Shown piece by piece: positions 21,104 through 31,552 of a stretch of 31,806 bases of DNA. Positions within the stretch are counted from its first letter, which is position 1, and each line of letters opens with the position of its first letter. The DNA is from Paramacrobiotus richtersi (Eukaryota > Tardigrada > Eutardigrada > Parachela > Macrobiotidae). The notes below the pieces were generated by a model. That model was not told the origin of the DNA. It worked only from the letters and a program-made list of their open reading frames with translations, and did no database searches. Made by a program: the position numbers and the translations under genes. The stretch is from NCBI GenBank assembly GCA_034698045.1, contig JAQGAU010000291.1:1-31806 (forward strand). The letters are read 5' to 3'.

Positions 21104-24100
21104 TCATCGTTCCAGCGGGAGCTGCTTTCGTTTGGTTTCTTCAGCGGCGATCTGTCGGGACACCGTCTGATGTTTGTTGGTAATGGTGGCGATTTCTTTC
21201 TTCAGTTCATCTGTCTCGGTCTCTCGCTCGTCCGCCTCTTTTTTAATCGCATTACGCTGTTCTTTCAGCTCCTCCAGTACTGTCTCAGCAGCTTCAACGA
21301 TCTGCAAGAGAAAGCTCTAATACACTGGTTCGCAGATGAGAAGAAGAAAAGCCGAACCTTTTCTTTCGCTTCTTCGTCTTCCCGAGCAGTTTCGAGGTCA
21401 GTTGCAACCTTTTCCAATGATTTCTGGCATTTTTCAACCGTTTCTATAACATAAGAGGGTATTTACAGTAGTACACAAGATAACTGCCGGTATGATAATT
21501 TTTTTCACTAGAATTACCGTTAGATTTGTGCAGCTGTTGCTTATCGTACGTCAACTTCTGCTTGAGTTTATTGATCTGCTGGGCGAATTCAAGAATGCGC
21601 TTCGCTCGCTCTTGTCGTTCCGATTCCACTCGAGCTTCGTACTGTCTATAGTCGTGCAACGTAATTAGTCATATATTTGGGTAATACTTCTGCTGTTCCT
21701 ACCTGATGTTTCGCACTCCAGTGTTTTGACAGAATTCCGCAAAAATATCGCCTTCCAGTGTATTCAGCTGAGTTTGGAGATCCTTCTTGTTTTTCTCATT
21801 AGTAGCCAATTTCTTCTGTGCTGCTTTCACTCGATGCTGCAAAAAAGATGCTATTCACGCTTGAATAAAAATTATTACACAGGAAGCTGTGCGGATAACC
21901 AGGAAGGGTCACTTAACCAATAAGCAATCCGTATGACAAAGCATCCTATCATTCATAAGGGTGATTAAGACAACTTACAGTCCCGGCATAAAACAAGTCG
22001 TAGTGCAACAACATTAAACTACGTAAAATCCCATAGACACCAAGTGATGGTAGAACAAGAGACTATATTTTCCAAATCGTATTGTTTTTCTAACCTGCGT
22101 TTTCCGAAAAATTTCCCGACAAGTTTTGAAGCTTAAAAAAACAGCAAAGAAAAAACTACAGCCCCAGCTGTTTTGCAACCATCAATTGGATTTACAGTAG
22201 CACAATCTCAACGAGTTCAGGGCATATTACTCAATTTTTGTCCCCGCATGTCAACACAGCCACCGGGAATTTTTTTAACAAATACGCCAAACCACAACTA
22301 AGAAAAACCAGCATAACGTACCGCTAATGCCGTCGTTTTGGCTTCCAGTTGCTGAACGACTTCATCCAGAGCCACCACCTGTTCTTCCGAACCCGACAGT
22401 TCCTCTCCGGCATACTTCAATCGCGCAACCATTCCTTTCAGTTTAGCCTCCATCTCACGGAGGTCGACTTCCTTCCGCTGCTTCACCATCAACGATCGCA
22501 GTTCATCAGTCAATTCGGTCTGCGCGGTCCGCAGTTTATTCAGCTCCTTTTCATCCCATCGTTTCGCGCGAGCTTTTAGTTCCCTGTTTAAAAACACACA
22601 TTACATCTCGGGTAAAACAAAAATTCTTAACTAAAGCGGTAATTTATTAGACATTTTCTCTTACGCAGCGCCTCCCGAGATGATTCCGCTCTTGTCGAAC
22701 AACGTTCCCGACCAAGTGACCACTTGGTAACGATCCTTGCTGTAGGCCAAGTCGCGGGCGTATTTGTGATCCTGACTGGTTAAACAGCTGCCGCAGACGA
22801 ATTCCAGAGCCTTTTGGACATTCTGCTTATCATGGTGGGTGATCTGGATCACGTCAATCACCAGCTGTATGCGATCGGGGTCTTGTGAGCTATAAAATTA
22901 ATGCACATAAAAAATGCACAACAAGTTCGATATAGGACAAAATACTGACAAATGAACTGAAAAAACTGCATGCGACGAAACGTACACTACGATAACGTCC
23001 ACAAATAACCAGCGGAAGTACAGCACGAAAGAGAAAAACTGGTGGTTATTAAACAAAGTTTTATTGCATATCTATGGTTAACTGTAAAAAAATGAATACT
23101 CTGCGTGGAGTGGAAGAAAAGTAATCAAAAAAGGAATAAGCCGAAATGACAGTACTGACCGGAGATGTTCAGCAACTGGCTTAAACTCCAGATTATCCAG
23201 CGGCAGAAACAGCTCGGGCTCGATTTCCTGCTGTTTCATGTAGGCGATGCACTGCGTGGCGATCTGGCGTGTAGTCACAACAATGGCATTCATGTATTTG
23301 CCCAAAATCTTCGTCACGGCCAACTGGTAACGTTCATGCGAATGATGGCACAAATCCACAAGACGACCGACCTGGTAAAGCACGATGTATAAAGCCTCAG
23401 CTTTAAAAAAAAACAAAAATGCTGACCACTTCATCTCCGTATAACTGGCGGAGTTTGTTGACCAGGTCTTCCTTCTTCGCTTTCCGTGCCGATTCGCGCT
23501 CGTCCACACGGAATTCCGCCAGTTTCTGCGCGATGGTCTGTAGGCGTTCTTGAATCGCCTCCATTCGCGGTTCGATATTTCCCGTGGATTCTTTCAGTTC
23601 ATCGATGTCGGCCTTTAGCTTACCGCGAGTCTTTTTCCGAATCTCTGAAAAAATCGACACCAGTATGAAGCAATACCGCTGCCAAAGCAAACAGTTCAGT
23701 GAACAATCGAGTTGTACATTTTCGCAGTGTTACGTAGTGTAGTGGCGCCTATAACTACCAAGTTGACACAAAACGACGAAAAGTAGAGAGACGAAAGCAG
23801 AGCGCGAAAATCTTCAGAGCAAATACATTTTTTCAATACGATCTACCGCGGCGTCATTTAAAAAAATATTACACACACAAGTTTCACAAACATTACTGGA
23901 GGAATACGGTGCAAGCATGAAAATGGTATAGTAACATCTGCAGCTGCGAAATCCATCTTTTAAATGTAAAATGTCTGTAAGGCAAAAACAAGCATCCTTA
24001 ACTTATTCAACAGACTACAGTGCACACAGAAATGTACACGTAAACAACGGAACGATCTGACATAAAACGGACAACAGTCTGGTTTATAGTGTACATTCTA

Positions 24101-25294
24101 ACCAACTTCAACAAACCCTACCGAATGTGAGTCTGCAACCGCTGAATTCTTTCGGAAATATCCGTCTTCTCTTTGCGTTTCCGTTTCAGTCCATTGTTAC
24201 ACTCATCCAAGGCCTGCTGCTCATTTTTCACACTTTCCTGGTCTTTCCTATGCATCTGCTTTAAATGCTCCATTTCCTGGCTGCGATCCTTCATTTGTCG
24301 AGCCACTTCTTGTTTCAGACGATGGTATTCAGTCAGCTGAAACCATCACATTTTCCAAGAATGCGTAGCATGGAATAAACAAAGGGGTGTGTTACCTGTT
24401 CGGCGGACAGCTGGGTCAAATGCTGCGATTCTTGAGACTGGGACAGCACACTCTCCTGAAAATCCTCTTTGGCTTGCTCCACATCGTTCATTTCTTCTTC
24501 CAAACGACCAATCTGCAAATCACATTTGCATGCATAAACAAATTTCTTACGAGCCGAACAAAATCACAAACTGGACATTTTTCAACTACATAGATGGGTG
24601 TACCGGGTGACATAAAACACTGACCATACAACAAAAACCAGCACGCGCAAATCGTCATACAAAACCGTACAGTAGTGTATTGGTTTCATTCATGGTTCCA
24701 TAACGAACGTTTCATAAATTCAGTACCGTACCAAAAAAAATGTCAGCGTGGACTGTTATTTGAAGCTATAAAATCATGAAATGTCGCAGAAATTAATTTT
24801 GAATTCACAGATGGAATGTTTGAAAACCTAAGGGATTTTTTCAAATTTTGGCCAAATTAAAAGGTGAACACTTCTCTTCTTTAATTTCTTACATTAGCTG
24901 CCGCCTGATCTCGATTCGTAATCAACGTCTCCAGCATACGCCTGCAATCAGAAAGGTCCCGGATTTTTGGTTCACGATTCAGAAACACATTACCATTTGT
25001 ACTGAAAAGAAATAAATACATACGTATCCGAACTGGTTTTCTGTTCCAAATGTTCGATTTTGGCTCTGAGCGCCATCAGGTTTGGTTTGGCTTTGGACAC
25101 ATCGCCTTCCTGAAGAGATTTCAAAATTCGACATGATATTCGGCGAGACGTTGGGTATTGAGCAGATGCCCTACCGCTGTACAAATGTCCTGATCCATCT
25201 TATTCAGCTGCTTCCTCTTCTCGCCACATCTAGCCTCGGCCTTTTTTAAGTTGTCTTCCATTTCTTTCCGCTCATTCTCCAAGGCTACTGCCGC
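21104..25294 (-). CDS. Cohesin SMC1 arms and hinge, both ATPase head halves missing
   Basis: Thirteen exons on the - strand: 25294-25175, 25109-25024, 24941-24893, 24512-24396, 24336-24122, 23644-23427, 23371-23160, 22889-22665, 22583-22322, 21836-21703, 21645-21518, 21443-21358, 21301-21104. All junctions are GT-AG and in phase except 24122 to 23644, which is off by one base. SMC1 is the cohesin ATPase arm. Visible are the coiled coil leading to EYHRLKQEV, the hinge (VGRLVDLCHHSHERYQLAVT, ELFLPLDNLEFKP, GTLFDKSGIISGG), the following KARAKRWDEKELNK and AEFCQNTGVRNIR, then more coiled coil. It stops at TGA after KRKQLPLER, before the region that should lead to the C-terminal head. No Walker A motif lies upstream in the window. 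It is a truncated paralogue or pseudogene, or a headless gene. Confidence 0.85.
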
Positions 25295-25392
25295 CTGTTG
25301 AACCAAACCAAAATATTTCAACTAAATGGATGTGCTGGGTAACAGGAAAACACCGTCCATAGACCATACAAACACTGGAGTTCGTTGGATAC

Positions 25393-26508
25393 CTTGGCTA
25401 TCGAGTGTCCGGGTGCTGACCGTTTTCGTTTGCTGCAAAATTTTCCAGATGTATTGTAAAGCAAACACTGGAGCATAGCAGAAATATAGAAACAGATCGT
25501 TAACTTGTTACTGATTGTGGAATGACCAAGAACAGAAACAACTGAAACTAACTAACGTACCCTTGCCATGGCGTAGATGCAACCGACGACCTGCCTCGTT
25601 CCGCTCCATCATCTGTCCGCTCTTCGTCTGACGTATCGTCCTCACAAGTTCGGTCTTTCTTAACAAGTAGATTCATTCTGGTCGAAAGCGAAGCGGTGTC
25701 GTTCGCGTGATCATCATTTTTTGCACTTTTTGATCTGTAAAACAAACGTGTGGCAGCAGCACCACGTTCTTTTTCCCACAACATAAATAACAAACAAGAG
25801 ATGCACTTTGCGAGGTAACGTGAATTGGACACTGACTTTTCGGTACACTAGTGTACTTTATAAATTCAGTATTCGCACTTCTACCTTAGGCACAAAATTC
25901 AAAAAGGAACATACCTGGCAATACACTTCTTGATCTCCGTCATCTGTGATTTTCCAAGAAAAACCAACCCCTGCATCCGGATACGGCGTTTCTGTTGTTC
26001 CGAAAGGCCGTTCCTGTTGCGAGAGTGGATAGAAGCACGGTTCTACAATACCTTTGCTGCGTGTTTTCTTACAGAATATTCTGATTATAATCTCCGGCAA
26101 TGTTATACATTTCTTCCGCGGTCAGCTTTTTGGGATCGTACAGTTGCGATTCATCGCAGCGGCGGACGACCTTATGTTCGGGAAGCTCTTGACTGCTGCA
26201 ACAAAACGTGGTTGTTGTTTACCCACAATAACGTGAACAGAACTCAGGGTTCGTGGTTCCTATTACGTAATCAAGAAAATGCCATAGATCTTGTGTTGAA
26301 TCTGTTCTTCTTCACATCTCACCAGAACAGCTTCAGCGATGTCTAACATAATACTGCCTAAGTCTAGGTAGGATTGGCGTAACTTATACAGACTGTATAC
26401 TAACCTCGTCCAAGGCATCTCGACATCGTAAACGGGAATATCCACCGATGGATCGCTTGGCCCACGCGTGAACACGTCAGAGGCCACGTCTCGACGGCAT
26501 TTTTTAAC
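25393..26508 (-). CDS. Unrecognised acidic, NLS-bearing coding region upstream of SMC1
   Basis: Exons on the - strand: 26508-26405 (VKKCRRDVASDVF, IPVYDVEMPWTR), 26195-25915 (SQELPEHKVVRRC, LTAEEMYNIAGDYNQN, then TETPYPDAGVGFSWK), 25734-25561 (acidic DDTSDEERTDD) and 25432-25393 (KRKRSAPGHSIAK, NLS-like). Exon 26195-25915 changes frame near 26082, and its exit phase does not match the next exon. The last small exon ends in phase 0 and joins in frame to the first SMC1 exon at 25294. No start codon is assigned; the 5' end should lie above 26508. The family is not recognised. It may be a separate nuclear protein whose 3' end I mis-joined, or the N-terminus of a chimera. Confidence 0.5.
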
Positions 26509-26930
26509 CTGAAATCGTACTATGTATTATTAGGGGTACTCAATCCTACTCTATCGAGTGCTCTTTAACATAAAGAACTCGAGTTCTTTATCTTTTCGCC
26601 CCTCCCCGCCTACCTGAGTGGCTGGTTTTTTCTTTAACTCAACATGTTTTTCTATACGATAAAGTGCCTCGGAGAGTCACTTCTTGTTATAGAGCGATCA
26701 TCTGCCTGCACTCGGGAAATCGAAATCACCTCGGACTTATCCAGCCATAACGAGTCATTATTATGGGATCTAGTTTAGGCGCGCCGATTGAGCTACTTGT
26801 AAAAATTCTAAAGCTCGCGAGTGCGTACATTTCGCCGCAGTTGCTACCGATACTGCAGCAGTTTGGTTCAAAATTATGAAAATCTAAGCACAGCTTAAAT
26901 TACAGTACTAGGTTCCAAACAATGATGTTC
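26509..26930. other. Intron or intergenic, nothing seen
   Basis: No coding exon, repeat or RNA gene is recognised between the upstream coding region and the gene fragment at 26931. Confidence 0.4.
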
Positions 26931-27227
26931 TTACCTTTGCTTCATACAGCAGCCAAATACCTGGAGAAGTGGATTCCACATATAACCAGATGACATCACC
27001 TGCCATGCGCAAGTTGTATGTAATACGTAGAAATCCAGAGCAAATCCCTTACCTTCTGTATAAAGCGGTTTTCGATCATATTTCGAATTTTTTGCGTAAT
27101 ATTCATGACGGCGGTTCATTACATGCCTAGTCCTGTACATTTTGCGTAGCACATTAGTTGCACTTGAAAATAATAACAACCTCCCGATTGAGACTGAAAC
27201 TGGAACCGCGATTTTTTCCTTGTACAA
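26931..27227 (-). pseudogene. Gene fragment, family of three (copy 3)
   Basis: The frame begins MYKEKIAVPVSV and runs through KMYRTRHVMNRRHEYY to PLYTEG, where GGTAAGG offers a splice donor at about 27054. It is the longest of the three copies and could be a real first exon, perhaps of the coding region ending at 25393, though the phases do not obviously fit. Related fragments are at 7001 and 17633. The family is unknown. Confidence 0.4.
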
Positions 27228-27317
27228 TAACAGTGAGCGTTTAAATACAGCCCAGAGGTAGTAGCTACGGGAGGTCCGGTATCGTAATGCGCGGCGTAGT
27301 CTTCTTCATGTGTGATA

Positions 27318-27644
27318 TTTTATCGGACTGGCTATTTTGCCGCAGTCTTTTCGGCACAATAGCTGGTTGGCTATTTTGCCGCAGTGCGCTGGTTTAATAG
27401 CTTGTCGGCTATTTTGCCGCATACTGCGGGTCAACAGCTCGTTGGCTATTTTGCCGCACACACATGTTTTTATAGCTTGTCAGCTATTTTGCCGCATAGT
27501 GCCAGTTGCTATGTTGCAGACAATTACAGAATCATTCTCCACTGTTGGCACAATAAGGTCATGGCTCCGCACAATAAGGAAAATCGAAATTGGTCAAAAT
27601 TCGAATAAGTCAATTGTATCGGCCCAGTAGGTACCTATAACCAA
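27318..27644 (+). repeat. Element C, copy 2, with five-copy motif array
   Basis: An inverted partner of 16920-17232. The array has CTATT at 27332, 27371, 27409, 27446 and 27484 (spacings 39, 38, 37, 38), followed by CAGTTGCTATGTTGCAGACA and TAGGTACCTATAACC, which match the 17-kb copy. Confidence 0.85.
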
Positions 27645-28094
27645 TAAAAAAACCCAAGCCGTGATGTAGGCAATGGTTGGTGTGTTCCGAATTTCCAATG
27701 TTTCTTCATTCCGGCGCACGTGATAATTGTCAGGTTACGTGGACCCTGCACGGAATGGGCTGCTCTCTCTGCCTCTTTCACTCAACTGCTGCAAAAAAAA
27801 GTTGCATTGTATCGCCCTATTTAAAAAGTCTTAGCTGTACTGTGCGCTTTAAACTCAATAGGGCTTGGCTTGCAGAAATGGTTAGAAAGAGCAAAATATT
27901 TGTCGCGTTATGACCCAGGCTGCGCAGAATCGATTGATAATCAAAAAAGTTATGAGCACTCAAACATTTCAAATATTCACTGTGTGTGCAGTGTGTAACC
28001 AAACGATTCCGTATGAGAACGCGCTAAATTTTTTTCTCTGTCCACTGATATCCTGTTAGCTAAGAGTATTTGATGGGTCTACTTGATCGAGACT

Positions 28095-28176
28095 TTCGAG
28101 TCGTTTCTGACTAACAGCTTCGAGTCGAATGTGACGGACACCTTCGAGTCGTTTCTGACCAGCACCTTCGAGTCGG
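28095..28176 (+). repeat. 24-bp tandem repeat, about 3.4 copies
   Basis: TTCGAGTCG starts at 28095, 28119, 28143 and 28167, exactly 24 bp apart, with TTTCTGAC or AATGTGAC following. No coding context. Confidence 0.85.
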
Positions 28177-28426
28177 ATTTTACTTGAAATAATTAAAATA
28201 TTCCGTTTTATTTTCCATACGTACTACTGCTGACATACAGCGCCCTTACAATACACACACACACTACCGTACGACGCACACGTCCTCTCTTCCAGTCAGA
28301 CGACAAACAAAAGACAATCTGGTCAGCTTCTCAAAAAACAACAACATAAGTTGTAGAAAAAAACAGGAGAGTAGAAGCGTCCTGTCCAGAATAAGATCAA
28401 TGCATAGTACCTGTTCTCAAAACCGT

Positions 28427-28905
28427 TTACAAAAAATTGAGGTCATCAGGATCTTCAATTTCGCTGGCTGTTCCAGCCAGGAAGGGCACGCGCAGCTTTT
28501 CCAGCCATTTGACCGGATCGGCAGTACTCAATCCGGCGAAATTCACGTCGACTCAGATGGGAAAAATTCGGCCGCCATGATCAGCCACTCTGCCCAAATT
28601 CCAGTCTTGGAGTATGTAATGCACCATTTGGCCCTAAGGAAACATAGCAAAGCACTTAGGTGTTTCTCTCTTTTACATTCATAAATCTTTCCTATACAAC
28701 AACTCAAAAAGCAGCAAGCAGCAGTGAAACAACTCTCTAAAGTGGGATATTTTTTGTAAAAAAACGAGAAGATCGATTTAATTAAGCTATTGACTGTGCA
28801 AGTACTCTTGTCAGCAGTGTAATCAAACCGCATAATGTACCTGTAGATGGTACACCGACACACCTCAATATCCTTCGTTTTCACACGCGGGCGCCAATTC
28901 ACCAT
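28427..28905 (-). pseudogene. Small two-exon gene with an in-frame TGA
   Basis: Exon 1 is 28905-28864 (MVNWRPRVKTKDIE; donor GAG|GTGTGT, phase 0). Exon 2 starts at 28633 (acceptor TTCCTTAG). It reads GQMVHYILQDWNLGRVADHG to FPI, meets TGA at 28555-28553, then stays open in the same frame (VDVNFAGLSTADPVKWLEKL ... DDLNFL) to TAA at 28429-28427. Without the TGA the protein would be about 86 residues. The family is not recognised. The TGA could be a nonsense mutation, a sequence error, or, less likely, a selenocysteine codon. Confidence 0.5.
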
Positions 28906-29320
28906 ATAAATGCTTTCGAAAAATCCCGTAGGTCACGATCTAAACAACTAAGCAAAACAATATGCCACACTGTATTAGCATAAGCCGGCAAGGTGTTACT
29001 CATAAGTCATACACACATACAAATTTTCAAAAAAACTACTTAATAATAATTATCAGCCTGTACTGTTAGCCCGCCCAGCACAGTACAATTGGTCCCACAT
29101 ATGTAAACTGCAGACAGAAATTTTTGTCCAAATCATACGTAATATTATTTATTGTTATGGCTCAGTGTACATGTTAAGTACACACTTCTGCTAAATCGAC
29201 AAAAAACGCAAATGTATCCATAAATTATTCTGTGTGAAAAAACGTTACCACGTTAGAACGCTTATTATACAGCCTGGCGTTTATCGCTTGCACTGAGACC
29301 ATCTGCCTTTCCGGCGGTTC

Positions 29321-30616
29321 TTACAGTAAAGTACTGTCATCGGGCTCGCCCTGCACAAAGTCCTCTCGCGGTGGAGCTATGGTCAGGCCACCGGCATCCG
29401 CAGCTTCATCCATGGCGGCGTTAAAAACTCCCGCCATGGCACATGCGAGATTCGCCTCGCGTTGCGTGGCGAGCACACGCCGGGCGTCCGCCATGCCGGC
29501 AGTGCGCTAGGCCTCTTTGGCCTCGTACGCCGACATAGCGGCATCCAGGGCGGCATCCATGGTCGGGTCGTCATCCCCAAATCCGCGCCATGCTCGTGCC
29601 CACTGCCGGCGCCCGGACCACGGCGCTGTTGTTTGCCAGCAACTTGTCCGGCACCGGATGTTAAAGGCGCTTCCATGCCGGTATCCAGGCTCCAGGTGCA
29701 TTTCAGCATCTTGTTGTTGCTGTCGTGCGTGGCGTCCACGATTGAGCCGATACTGATCGAGCGGCGAAGGAAACTACGGGTTTCCTCCGCCAAGTGAGGA
29801 TTCACGCACATCTCACTGCGGCCTTCAACGGTAGCATAAGTAACCTGACACTGATCTTCCCCGCTATCGTTGGCGGTGTAATGCAGGATAACGCTCACCA
29901 GGCGTGCATTTTCTGAAAATTCCAAAACAAAAACTAAACGTCTATTTATGAAGTCTAATTATCAGTACTCGACTATTTACGAATTATCAGTACTCGACTG
30001 TTTGAAACCTCTACACAAGCCATAAAATTAACAATTAATTTCGTTTCGCTATTCTGATCTTTCTCTCCTTCGTACATCATAAGTAATGAACAAGAAAAGA
30101 AACGATAACCATCCGACTGTTCAATACATAACATTCATTTGCTCCAAGATGCGTGGTAATAATTCACAACAATAACGTGCACCATGAAGCTGCATTTGCA
30201 AAACTTAAGAGCTAAACAATACAGGACATGAAGTTTAAATTTAGGTAAATAAGAAAATTAACATATTTTTTGCAGTTAAAGGTATCGCTGAAGACTTACG
30301 TTGCGAAATTATCGACTCCACTGCCGTAATAATTTGAGCCGCGCGAGGACCTTCCAGTGTCTCGTGAACAATCAACCCGTCTTGGGCAACCTGTAAAGCA
30401 AAAGCCAGAAAATCAGAAAAACAAACGATATCTCTACAACATTTCTCAAAATTACGTAACATATTTGCAGGTAACCTATTCATACCTGATTGTATACACC
30501 ATATGAATCCAAAAACGCTTTGCAAAAGAAAAAATAGTCTATCGAAACTGAGAACAGCCGGTTATTGACGCAATAACTTTTGCTCCGTATCTTACCATCA
30601 CAGCTGGGGACGCCAT
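29321..30616 (-). pseudogene. Three-exon gene, C-terminal frame broken
   Basis: Exons 30616-30596 (MASPAVM), 30390-30300 (VAQDGLIVHETLEGPRAAQI) and 29912 onward, with junction phases 0 and 1 that fit. Exon 3 encodes NARLVSVILHYTANDSGEDQ, NPHLAEETRSFL and CTWSLDTG, then a Gly-rich stretch. The original frame runs to 29383 with a Pro/Trp/Arg-rich, unlikely tail. A shift at the four-C run 29575-29578 instead gives DDDPTMDAALDAAMSAYEAK, a TAG at 29509-29507, then an open Ala-rich acidic stretch ending DFVQGEPDDSTLL at TAA 29323-29321. The acidic frame looks more like the true C-terminus. The family is not recognised. Confidence 0.5.
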
Positions 30617-30675
30617 TCTTTTGCAAACTGTTTGCATAGTGTTGTAACAAAACTACAATATCATTATTATTGCGT

Positions 30676-31017
30676 TCACAAAAATACCACTTCTTAATTG
30701 TATTTTGTGATCAGCGGGCACCAATTTTGGAGTGGAAATTTGGACTCTTTCCGGTACCTGGCGCTAGTGTGTTAAAGAAAAAAGCTGTATGGTGGAACCA
30801 TCCGAAACGGAACCCACAGGGTATTTTTTCGCTCTGGTCAGGTCGATTTTTTCTGATGCGATGCGAGTTATTACGGGAGTGGAATTTTCTGGCGATAACC
30901 ATATGCAGTTGTACACAAAGCAGCATAGTATGGTAATTTTATCGCTGCAGATAAGTAAGGGCGGTGTTAGTGATGGTTCAGATAAGCTGATGTGGAATAA
31001 CAACGATGTATACTCGC
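30676..31017 (+). repeat. Composite element, part A (short copy)
   Basis: The inverted partner of 13596-13932. It lies 60 bp upstream of the start of the - strand gene at 30616, so it may overlap that gene's promoter. Its outer edge is at TTCACAAAAATACCACTT. Open frames within it are not conserved with the other copy. Confidence 0.85.
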
Positions 31018-31129
31018 GGTCTTCCATTTAGAGAACTCTGCCCTGGCATAATCGAGTTTTAAGACACTAGCCTTCAGATCTGGCAGCTTTGATTGCACCT
31101 GTTGTTGTTTCCGGTTTACTGGAATCACG

Positions 31130-31552
31130 GTATTAAGTTGTCGACCTTTTCTTGCTTGTGCTCTTGCCAGTGTTAATGTTATATGTATCGGCTGTTGCCT
31201 GTGAAGACTGCTTTCGATAGCATCGTCACGACTCGCGCTAGATGGATACCACTATAAAGTTTTGTTGTCGGAAAAATGTCCCACTATGCAGCCAGCCGTC
31301 AACCAACTAATCACCGCAGCCCAAAAAGTGGTGCCCCGAACGGGTACGAACAATGCGTTTCGCGGACGGAGTGCGGCAAAACAGCGAACCAACTAAATGA
31401 ACGCAGTGTGCGGCAGAACAGCCGACCATCTATACAACCCGCTTACTGCGGCAAAATAGCTAACCAGCTAATTTAGCGCAGACTGCGGCAAAATAGCCAA
31501 CCAGCTATTCTGACCTCTATTACACACACTGCGGCAAAATAGCCTTAGCCAT
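31130..31552 (-). repeat. Composite element, part B (short copy), with five-copy motif array
   Basis: The inverted partner of 10125-10560. The array has GCGGC at 31373, 31410, 31448, 31485 and 31531 (37, 38, 37, 46), the mirror of array 1. Parts A and B are only about 110 bp apart here, against about 3 kb in the long copy. Confidence 0.85.

Noticed and set aside
28095-28176. The 24-bp repeat as a coding or regulatory array
   Set aside because: Only about 3.4 copies, with no motif of known function and no ORF; ordinary minisatellite.
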